Below, piece by piece: positions 33,895 through 45,200 of a DNA stretch of 64,000 nucleotides. Source of the stretch: Plazaster borealis (taxonomy: Eukaryota; Echinodermata; Asteroidea; Forcipulatida; Labidiasteridae); NCBI GenBank assembly GCA_021014325.1, contig JAJGQC010000631.1:186001-250000 (forward strand), read 5' to 3'. How positions within the stretch are numbered: the first letter of the stretch is position 1; every line of letters starts with the position of its first letter. The notes under the pieces are model-generated. The model made no database searches, was not told where the DNA came from, and was given only the letters and a program-made list of their open reading frames with translations. The position numbers and the translations under genes were made by a program.

Positions 33895-34436
33895 CACCCG
33901 TTTGTCCAAATGAGGCAAGGTTGTGTCATTACAGACAAGGTTTGGTGTCTACATGGAGTCATTCACATCGATTAGAAAAGGTTTCAAGAATGTTCAGAGT
34001 GAGGTTTGGACTAGTTTCCAAGTGTACTTTAGGAAAAGGATTTCAAATGATGGGGATCTATGTACGATTTATATAAAACAAATAGTGAATGCATTTCTTT
34101 CGTGCATTGTCGGAGAATACAATCACAAGGTGAAATCTGGCTATTCCATTTCACTGGGCGTTGCCCACCCGTTTGTCCAAATGAGGCAAGGTTGTGTCAT
34201 TACAGACAAGGTTTGGTGTCTACATGGAGTCATTCACATCGATTAGAAAAGGTTTCAAGAATGTTCAGAGTGAGGTTTGGACTAGTTTCCAAGTGTACTT
34301 TAGGAAAAGGATTTCAAATGATGGGGATCTATGTACGATTTATATAAAACAAATAGTGAATGCATTTCTTTCGTGCATTGTCGGAGAATACAATCACAAG
34401 GTGAAATCTGGCTATTCCATTTCACTGGGCGTTGCC
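33895..34436. repeat. Perfect 271-bp tandem duplication
   Basis: 33895-34165 and 34166-34436 read the same. No recognised coding content; the short frames inside it are copied with it. Confidence 0.95.
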
Positions 34437-34539
34437 TCGTGAAATGGTATAGACTAGATCTCTCCTCATGACTATATTCTGCGACAATACACTCAAATAT
34501 TTGTTTAATATTCTTTAGATTAGAAAATAAAGTACTACA

Positions 34540-34730
34540 GTCAACTCTTGTTAAAACAAGATCGCTGGGACTGGCGAAATTACCTCTTAGTAACAGAAAC
34601 ATTGGTATAAGAGGACAGCAAAACAAAGAAACACAAAGCAGAGATGAGAGATGAGATTTGGGACTTCACAAAGTACTCTTTATGAGCAAACTTCTTTATA
34701 ATAATGCTCTTTATAACGAAGTTTGCTCGT
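34540..34730. mobile_element. MITE, sister of 32605-32797
   Basis: Shares AAGATCGCTGGGACTGGC and GAGGACAGCAAAACAAAG with it. Confidence 0.65.
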
Positions 34731-34739
34731 AGTTAATTT

Positions 34740-35410
34740 TTAAAAATACTTGTACTCAACAAATTTGACAACCCAAATAAAAAAATCCTTAAATTAGAAT
34801 CAGTTTTTGTTAAATGAGAATGTTTTATTTGCAAAATACAATTACATACATGTACTAAAAAGGAACATAACTCCCTGAACATCCAGGATGTAAGCCTGGT
34901 TCATACTTCAAGCGAATTACGAAAGTGAACTTCCTTCACAATTAGGAATAGTTTGCGATAGTACGCTTCGCACTTGCTTTCGCATAAAGTTATGAACTGG
35001 TTCAGTTAGTTAAAATAGAAGGCAAACTAAGATCTATGTAAACATAAATCAGGGGAAAGACAGACAAGTTACAGACATATGTTAAGGGTCAATAAAGTCA
35101 CTGTGTGTACAAAAAGTACATGTAGCTCTACAAGTTAATATTGTCCAGAAAGCTTGAAGGCAAAGGAACAGAATGGAAACATTTTTCGGTACATGTATAC
35201 AGTATTCTTGAACATGACTTCATTTCAGAGGGAAATATCTCACAGAAAAATGGTTCTTGTGTGAACTTTATAATCAGTAAGCTTTCAGACTAAAATAAAT
35301 CAAAGATGTTTTTTATTCTTGCCAATCCTTTATAATAACCTTTAACCCTTCAGAGACCATTGATCTCTGTACAATCCTCACAATATAAACAGACATAACT
35401 ACTATGTATA
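34740..35410. other. Intergenic, between the convergent IGHMBP2 and SNRPC ends
   Basis: No conserved coding seen. AT-rich and unique-looking. Confidence 0.5.
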
Positions 35411-35411
35411 A

Positions 35412-35777
35412 AGGTATCGTACACGTTTGGTAATGACTCAAAACAAATATTAGCATAAAAAGTTACTTGGTAACAAGCAACGGAGAGCTGTTGATAGTAC
35501 AAAACATTGTGAGAAACAACTCCCTCTGAAGTAACCTAGTTTTTGAGAAAGAGGTAATTTCTCACTAAAATAATAAAAACTTCTTGCAAGAAGTTTTTAT
35601 TCCTATCTGAAAGCACACAAATTTGTACAACAAGGGTGTTTTTTCTTTCACCATTTTCTTGCAACTTCAATAACCAATTGAGCCCAAATTTTCACAGGCT
35701 TGTTATTTTATGCATATGTTGGGATACACCAAGTGAGAACACTGGTCTTTGACAATTACCAAACGTGTTCAGTGCCT
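35412..35777. mobile_element. M1 MITE
   Basis: AGGTATCGTACACGTTTGG start; CCAAACGTGTTCAGTGCCT|TTAA end; left target TATA rather than TTAA. Confidence 0.8.
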
Positions 35778-35929
35778 TTAAGGTCCTGAAAACTTGATGG
35801 AAATGTTAACAGCAAGGAGTATGCCAAGAATTAGTACAAAAGTTGATTTACCAAATTTTATGATTTTTGACACATTCGTCAGTACGTGAAAACGGTGACA
35901 AATTCTGATTTTGATTTTTGGGTTGAACA

Positions 35930-36020
35930 ATGAAAAATGGACTAGAGCAGGATTTGAACCAACGACCTCCGGATTAACGTGCTGGCGCTCTACCAACTGA
36001 GCTCCCTAGCCCTATGTTGG
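35930..36020 (-). mobile_element. S2 SINE tRNA-like head
   Basis: Minus strand: GGGCTAGGGAGCTCAGTTGG, TAGAGCGCCAGCACGTTAA, GGTTCAAATCCTGCTCTAG. The acceptor arms pair, but the anticodon stem does not, and the S2 tail (TTGTTCAACCC) follows, so it is a SINE and not a tRNA gene. Confidence 0.7.
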
Positions 36021-36160
36021 AATTATGATTTTGTGAGTGGGGGAAAAGTTTAGGACACCTGAAGAAAAAAAAGCACAGGCAGACAGAAAAGAATTTGAAA
36101 ACATTTACAAAAAACACTTGGAAAATTTACTTTTAAAAACTGAAAACAATTTGTAAAATG

Positions 36161-36258
36161 TTATGAGGGTCTGTTTGCAACTGAGATTCCAGGTCTTGGT
36201 AGTAATCCTCCAGGAGGTGGCATTGAACCTGGCTGCATCGGTCCCATCGCTCCCATCA
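36161..36258 (-). CDS. SNRPC: SNRPC exon 5 (C-terminus, stop)
   Basis: Acceptor TGTCACACAG|TGATGG on the minus strand. The split codon with exon 4 makes Met. Encodes [17 protein letters not shown] then [14 protein letters not shown] and TAA at 36163-36161. Assigned by composition, phase and position. The acceptor and first 17 exon bases are duplicated inside the adjacent minisatellite (about 37270-37310). Confidence 0.85.
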
Positions 36259-39200
36259 CTGTGTGACAATCAACACATACAATAGCATTAGATCAAGACA
36301 TGAAATAGCGTTAGATCAAGACATACAATAGCGTTACATCAAGACATGAAATAGCGTTAGATCAAGACATGAAATAGCGTTACATCACGACATGAAATAG
36401 CGTTAGATCAAGACATGAAATAGCATAGATCAAGACATACAATAGCATTAGATCAAGACATGAAATAGCGTTAGATCAACACATACAATAGCGTTAGTTC
36501 AAGACATACAATAGCGTTAGATCAAGACATACAATAGCGTTAGATCAAGACATACAATAGCGTTAGATCAAGACATACAATAGCGTTAGATCAAGACATA
36601 CAATAGCGTTAGATCAAGATATACAATAGCGTTAGATCAAGACATACAATAGCGTTAGATCAAGACATACAATAGCGTAGATCAAGACATGAAATAGCGT
36701 TAGATCAAGACATACAATAGCATTAGATCAAGACATACAACAGCATTAGATCAAGACATGAAATAGCGTTAGATCAAGACATACAATAGCTTTAGATCAA
36801 GACATGAAATAGCGTTAGATCAAGACATGAAATAGCGTTAGATCAAGACATACAATAGCTTTAGATCAAGACATGAAATAGCGTTAGATCAAGACATGAA
36901 ATAGCGTTAGATCAAGACATACAATAGCGTAGATCAAGACATACAATAGCATTAGATCAAGACATGAAATAGCGTTAGATCAAGACATACAAAAGCGTAG
37001 ATCAAGACATGAAATAGCGTTAGATCAAGACATACAATAGCGTAGATCAAGACATGAAATAGCGTTAGATCAAGACATACAATAGAGTAGATCAAGACAT
37101 GAAATAGCGTTAGATCAAGACATACAATAGCGTAGATCAAGTAATGAAATAGCGTTAGATCAAGACATGAAATAGCGTTAGATCAAGACATGAAATAGCG
37201 TTAGATCAAGACATACAATAGCATTAGATCAAGACATACAATAGCGTTAGATCAAGACATGAAATAACATCGTTCTCCCATCGCTCCCATCACTGTGTGA
37301 CAATCAACACATACAATAGCATTAGATCAAGACATGAAATAGCGTTAGATCAAGACATACAATAGCGTTACATCAAGACATGAAATAGCGTTAGATCAAG
37401 ACATGAAATAGCGTTAGATCACGACATGAAATAGCGTTAGATCAAGACATGAAATAGCGTTAGATCAAGACATACAATAGCGTAGATCAAGACATGAAAT
37501 AGCGTTAGATCAAGACATACAATAGAGTAGATCAAGACATGAAATAGCGTTAGATCAAGACATACAATAGCGTAGATCAAGTAATGAAATAGCGTTAGAT
37601 CAAGACATGAAATAGCGTTAGATCAAGACATGAAATAGCGTTAGATCAAGACATACAATAGCATTAGATCAAGACATACAATAGCGTTAGATCAAGACAT
37701 GAAATAGCATTAGATCAAGACATGAAATAGCGTTACATCAAGACATGAACAGTCAGGATGAGATTCAACAAACTTGAACAACATTCCTGAAAAGATAAAA
37801 AGCTATGGGTCTTGGTTCTCCTTTTGTTTGAGACACTGACTTTCAAAGATGTTATAGAGGCGTGTCGTGGCCGAGTGGTTAAGCACACTAAACATAAGCT
37901 CTGGGCCAAATTTCATAGCGCTACTTAATGGTAAGAAGACAAATTTGCTTAAGTGTAAGCATATTTCACAGGTTAGCAAGAAAATTAGGCGGCCAGCTTG
38001 CGCGTTCTCAATGGATTTGCATTGTTGCGTTATTCATTTTCATACAGTAAGCATCGGAAGGTTAGCTGGCCTTTTCGTGTGCTTACGGTTAGCAGTGCTC
38101 TGAAATGAAAACTCGTACAGGGAGGGTTAGCACAAAATCAGCCGTTAAGCAGCTATATGAAATTGGACCCTGGTCTTTCCGATCAGCAAAGCAGAGTGTG
38201 GGTTCGAGTCCCGGTCTTGACACTTGGGTTCCTTAAGGAAGATACCAAACCATAATTGCTTCGCTCCTTGGATGGGACGTAAAGCCTTCGGTTCCATGTG
38301 TTGTGTAATGCACATAAAATAACCCAGTGACACTTATCGCTGAAGGGTTTGCCTTGGAGTTTCTAGCAGTGGCTGCTGAATGCGCCGCAGCACCTTGTAA
38401 ACCCCTACAAGGTGCTGCATATATGGGTCTCATAATTCAAAAACCTGTCTGGAAATATATAATGATAAGCACTTTGAGACGCCCATAGATAAAGCACTAC
38501 ATAAAAACTAATTATTACAGTTCAGGAGGTTTACAGAATACATTTTTGTATTCTTAAAACTATTGTATTGTTTGTTCTTCACAGATGCCACTGTGGTAAC
38601 GAAAACAAACCTGAAAATTATTTTTCCTTAGACAAAAGCAAAAAGCCACTGAATGAATGTCGCGAGTGGTAACTATTTTGACAAATTATCGCAGAGCAAT
38701 CATCGCAGAGATGCACACATTGAATTCCCAAAAAGAGTAGCACCGCCAAGCACTTAAGTTCAAGTCAGGCATATAACTCACTGAGCCGTAAAAAGAGGAA
38801 AATTACGACATTTACGATATAAACTAATATTTTCAGCAAATCGCTTATTGTTAAGCGGACTTGCTTAAAAGAGGCCAAACAATTTTAACTTTATTCAGGC
38901 TTGATTTTAAAAAAAAAATTTTCTTAAAAATCAGAAATCCGGTTAAGTGCCATCTCTGGTTCTTGTAGATCCTTTATTTCTGCAATTTTTTTTTAATTTA
39001 ACTTAAATGTTTTGCTGTCAAATAAAATTAAGTGATTCTGATCAGTAACACCAGAGATTGAGTTCAGTTCACTTGACCGCTCGGCCACGACACCCCACCT
39101 CTTCCTCACCGCTTGAGGACAACAAAAGTGAAGAAAACAAAAATTTAGCTACTCACTTGGCGGTCTGGGCCCCATTCCCATCAGACCCGGTGGGTTCTGG

Positions 39201-42200
39201 ATCAGTGGTCTTGGACCCCCCGGTGGCCCACCCATCACTGGCCCACCCATAGGCCCCCTGGGGGGCATGGGAGGCCCCCTCGGTCCGCCGTAGTTCTGTG
39301 GGGGCGGGACGGTAGCCCCGCCTGGAGGGGGTGGCCCACCGCCCTCATTGAATGGGTTGTGCTGGATTTTACCGGACTGGAACGCTGCGGCTGTTGGCAA
39401 AGAGAAAAAAAAATTGATAACATTTTTATAATTTGTAATATTTTTATAAATATCCGATTTGATTAATAATTAATTGCTTATATGGCCCAAAACACAGTTC
39501 TGCTACCAGTTGCCAGACCAACCCCAATGTTATGAAATTACACGCAGGCCATTGCCTCTGTTGCCCTGGTCTTGGCCTTGGCGCCCCTTCAGAAAATTCC
39601 CATAGACTTTAAGATTTTCCAATGGAAGTGCCTTTGCAAAAATGAAAATGGCCTTGCTCTTTCAAAGATGAAATTCTGGGCATGGCAACTTGGGTGTGAA
39701 ATCAAGTAAAAGGGACCAACTAGTGTGTCTCGTTCAAGATGGCTACATACAATGTACATGTACTTTAAAAGATGTTAAATTTGCATCGGGATTGGGGTTG
39801 CCCATACACCGATGTGTGTGAAGCACTGTTTAGTCACTGTACTTTTCCAGAGTCCTTGAAAACATCCACAGGCATATTTAAGATGGTTAATAGGTGTTAA
39901 ATTTGCATCAGGGATAAAGAATATTATTTGGTTTTACCCATACACCGATGTGTGTAAAACACTGTATGGTCAGTACTTTCCTAGAGTCTTGTTTGAAAAC
40001 ATCCACAGGCATATTCAAGATAGTTAATACATGTAGGTGTTAAATTTGCATCAGAGATAAAGAATATTATTTGGTTTTACCCATACACCGATGTGTGTAA
40101 AGCACTGTATACTCAGCAGGGCTCATTTTTTTTGGGGGGGGGCGGGGGAATCTACATGACTGCAGGGCTTGTAGCAAAAAAAATTACTGGACCAGAAATT
40201 TTCTTACAAGACCAGAAATAAAATGAGAAAAAAATTCCCGACACCTGGACACTGTTGCATTTAACATGTTTAACTTTTTTTATATTTGAACAAGCACTAA
40301 GGCATGTTTGGGAGGTTTTATCACATTTTGTCTTTATTGGTATTAAGTGCTCCGCCACGACACGTGCTTGACACACATCGATGTATGGGTAAAAACCAAA
40401 TACAACGGCTACTTACTTGTTCTGTCGATGAGACTCTGAGCTTGCTCCTCCATCCACTTCTGGTAGTAGATTCTGACATTCTCTTTGTGTTTCCTGCCGT
40501 TGCAGTGTGTTTTTCTCACCGACGGCTGCAAATTAAATTGAGAATATAGTGACCAATTTGATGCAATGCTTTACACTCTTAATGGGAAATACTCTCCAAT
40601 ACTTTAGGTAGAGTCATACTTTTGTACGGACCCCGACAAAAAATTGTGTAATCTCTATCCGAAAGCTTACTTGTTATAAAGATGGTAATGGCAGTAAGCT
40701 TTCTGTGATATTATTAATCGTTTCTCAGATTTCTGAGGGTTGGTGTCCGCTCGTGAATGCTGCTGACAGCTGACACCTCACTAAGCCTAGATGAATTCGA
40801 CGTTCTTGTGAAAATACCCTGACAGTTTTTTGTCTGTTTTCTCAGTATTCAACTGAAACATTCACAAATGAATTTTGTTTTATCTTTCTTGAAATTTCAC
40901 CTTTAAATCAGTATTTCATGTACATTGACAAAAACCAACAGATGACCCTACTTTTAAAAGGTATAAACATTTTTTTTTTTTTAACTGGTCTAAACTGTGT
41001 CACATGTAGAACTGGGCCCAATTTCATAGAGCTGCTGAAGCACAAAAAGTAGCTAAGCACAACAAAATTTTGCTCACCAGAATAAGGTTACCAGCCAAAC
41101 TACCATATCACATGTACAATTTGTGACTGGTATCCTGCTCAATTCTGCTTAGCAGAAAATTGTTAACAATATTTTCAGCTTGGGCAGCTCTATGAAATTG
41201 GGCCCAGGTTGCATGTAATATTTCGGCTGAAAATTGACAATTTATTTAAATCTAATACTCGTTCAGCCTTGGCGACAAGCGTGACTAGTAATCGGGACTT
41301 CTCATTACAACGAATAGTCGTGCTAGTCACGTTGTCACTTAACTTCATTAACCCTGCTCCTAGCCAAGTGGCTGTAGCAGAAGGCACAATTTGGGGGGTT
41401 TTCAATAACATAAGAACCGTTCGGCCAAATCCGGTCAAACTTTTTGTAATCCTGTATTAGAACCACCCCTTTTAGATAGTAAATTTTCCATGGGTTGAGT
41501 TTCAGTAATGGGTCACCATCGTCCTTTGAAGTTTGCTGGTGGCAGCCCCCCATTGACATGCGTACATGAAATAAGATCCGCAGCCAACACAATGTAATTA
41601 TCTATCATCGGGCTAATACAATGTACGCCCCAACACACTCCCTGCCCCCACCCACTCCCCGCCCATTCTAACAACGATCCCCCCCAACCCCACCACCCCA
41701 AAACAGACCTCATTACCATATAATTAAAAGTGCCTTCTAATGAGGCTGGATGGATGAGCGATATATTTTTTGGGAGCCTTGTGACGCAGGGTTAATCGTA
41801 CTGCAGCGTATACTTAATAAAAGTAATCGTTAATGCTATGAAGTGAACTGATGACAATTTTACTGTCTGTAACGTACGTGAATACCACAGCACTCTGAAG
41901 TGACACCAGGCCTGGAATTACACCGGGGCCACGGAGGCCATGGCCTCTGTTGCCCTGGTCTTGGCCTGGTGCCCCTTCAAAAGTTGCTCACAGACTTAAA
42001 GATTTTTCAATGGAAGTGCCCCTTTGCAAAATGAAAATGGCCTTGCCCTCTCAAACATGAAATTCCAAGCCTGTGACACACACACCACTGGCACTGCAAG
42101 AAGTAAACAATGTTAGCGGGCATTTAGAATAATCAACGTTTTAAAAAAAACGAAATTGTGGGTCAAAAGAAAAAACTGACAATCAAAATTCAGTGTACAA

Positions 42201-45200
42201 CTAAAGTAAGAGAAGAAAAACAAAGTAATTTTTTTAAGGGGAAAAATGCAAAATCGTCTCCCCGAGTTCTTCTGTAATGTCTGTGCTGTCTATTGTTATC
42301 GGTCAACCTTGTTTCAATAGCCAACCTCCGTGCATGCTGGAAGCCAGGAAAAGCCATTGAAAAACTTATGAGCTAAGAGAACATTGATCTAAAAATATCT
42401 GCTTCATATACAGTATGAGGCATTAATTTATTCTTCAGTAAGTTTTTGTTCCGTTTTTTTCTGCCAAAATTTCTCAATGATGTTTTAAGTGTTTTACATT
42501 AATTCACTACACAATGAAGATCAAACCTGTGTTCTTAGAATGAGTGTCATGATTTTTGAAAGTGGTAAAAATTTTGCAAATCTGGTCACTTGTCGGACAA
42601 AAAGGGTTGAAATTCCACATGTATGTGATTTGTTACAGGGGTAGTCTCGTAACCCTGCGGTCTGCGACCATCGGGAGGATGGAGGGTTACGATTACCGCA
42701 ACTATTGCTTGGTGTGTACTTTCATTATCAAGCATTGCGCACAACGCATGATGGACACATTCTGGCCGTACGAGTCATTTGCACATGTGTCTATCTACAA
42801 AAATGTGTCTATTTGCATGTGTCTATACAACTTAAAGACTCACCCGTGAGCACATTTTGGGCCACCGTAACGCTATACATTTTCATTGTCTTTGAACTTT
42901 TATGGTCTTTAGCCAGCACTTACTTCAGTTTCCTTTGTACTGCTCACCTAAAACTTTCTCAACACACTGTACATTCACAATGCTAGCAGTAGCACATAAC
43001 TTTTGCCAAATTATATACAACAAATGAAATTTCGAACAAAACATCTTTCGCGCACAGGCACCGCTGTTCACCAGGCTTAGTGCAAAAATAAAGACAACGC
43101 CGTGTGCTCGGACAGCTCTTGTAACACCCCTTTCACAGAATGGTTGGTCCGCGCATTCTTATTCAAGCCTTGAGTGTGCTTCGTTGACAGCACAACAACC
43201 GTGAGTATTGAGTACAAACTTTCATTTTTTGAGCAGGTTTTTGAATAATTCGGGAAAAGTTATGTGCTAGCATTGTGAATGTATGTATGGTGTGTTCAGA
43301 AAGTTTTAGGTTAGTACAAAGGAAACTGAAGTTAGTGCTGGCTAAAGACCATAAAAGTTAGAACTATCACGGACCATTTTGAAAACTGTGACTCCTATAA
43401 CTAAGGCTCACAGGTGAGTCTTATAGTTCTAGAAGTAGTGTCTATCCTGATCAAATAAAACCATTGGGTTTGTAAGACCAGTGCTTATCAGTATCCTTGT
43501 GGACAAAGACAGGAGACCAGTCTAGGCTTTGTCCAACAGGTGGATGAACTAAAGCCGTGATGATAAACAATGATGTCAAAGATCAGACAACACTTGGTTA
43601 TGACTAATCAAAGTCATCACAAAGACTTACCGAATCATGTGTAAGGTATGTATCGCAGTAGTCACAGTAATACCTGTCAAAGAAAAAAACCAAGAAAATA
43701 CTACTTGTTTATTTATGATTTCTCATTTGATATTTTATAGTTGAAGATCAGTCAGCCCAGGTATTGTCAAGGATTTTTGAAGTAAATTATGTAAATGTAC
43801 AATTAGTACACAAATTCAACAAGTCACACAAGTTCCATCCCTTTCTTCAGTTTCAGTTCAGCCCAAATCATTGGGGCTAAAAGTCACCGGTTGCTCTAGC
43901 CCCACTTCTGTCGCCAAGAATCCCCTATTGGCCACACGTCACAACCATCTTGTCTTCAGCTTACCTCTTACTAAGTCTTAGCTTGACTTCTGTGTTTTGG
44001 ATGTTTAAATAAATAACCTTTTAAAAAGATAATTGAAGAATAATGTTTTCAATTTCTTCCGAATTACTTCCCCCGATGTACACTGAGCGCTACCATTTAG
44101 GAATCACAAAAATAAAATTATGACGTCATCGGCCGGCCGGGCTGTGGGCGGAGCGATGGTGCGAACACAATTTTACGGCTATTTTATGTGACACATGCAA
44201 TATACGGAGCAGGTACCACTTGTACTGTACACAGACTGGAGTCTTACTCAACGATCACCCTCCGCTGATTTGCGTGTATTGACAATGGAGTGAGCCATCT
44301 TGGGTTTTTTCACATCCAACCCCCTGAAACTGTTTGAAACATTTTTTCTTTTTTTCTTTTTTTAACAAAATAGCCTAGTTTTCTGGATTTGTTTCCACTT
44401 TTGAAAAAATAAATGATTTAAGTGATTATGGAAACATAAACAAATTATGTATGTGCTACCCGAACCATATATGTAACGTTTTATTGTAATGGTATTGTCC
44501 AACTTTCTTGTGTTGATGAGAGCACTTTGTTTGTAAGACTCCAGTCTGTGTACAGTACGTGCATGACGTGTGGGATTGTCGGTCACTTCGTACCCAAGTC
44601 ACTTCGTACCCAAGTCACTTCGTACCCAAGTCACTTCGTACCCATGTCAAGTCATACGCATATGACGTGACTTGGGTATGATTGTTAAAACCAACCTCCG
44701 TGTAAAGTGTCCTGTCGGTTTTTTGGTTTGGTTTTTCTAACAAATTTATTGGATCGGGTTTAATTTTTATATTATGATCAGAAAAGATGCATAGAAAAGG
44801 AAAAAATAGTGCAGCGAGAGCGATGTGTTTATGAGTACGATGTTATAATTTTGCATAAAATATAACCGGAACTCCACGCATCCCCCCGCGTCAGCATCAC
44901 CCTGAAAATTTGAGTTTTGTGTTGCCCGGCCATCATCGGGGCATTTCAACGATGATATTTCCACATTTCTTTAACAAAAACCATCACCCTAGACCACCTC
45001 CCTTCCCCTACCCCCCAAATTTTAAACCGGATTCACATTGAACTCGGAGAGGTCTTTTGTCCAGTTCAACTGCCGGACGCGGCGGGCCGGCCACATGACT
45101 CAGACAATTGAGGTACGAAGTGACTTGAGTACGAGGTGACTTGGGTACGAAGTGACCTGGGTATGATATTTTGGGTGCGGTGACTTGGGTACGAAGTGAC

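Noticed and set aside
33923..34442. Duplicated 82-107-codon frames
   Set aside because: Copied with the 271-bp tandem repeat; no family resemblance.
36952..37140. Minus-strand repetitive frame ([11 protein letters not shown])
   Set aside because: Translation of the 23-bp minisatellite in the SNRPC intron.
36268..37745. CRISPR array
   Set aside because: Units are contiguous with no unique spacers, and the genome is animal.
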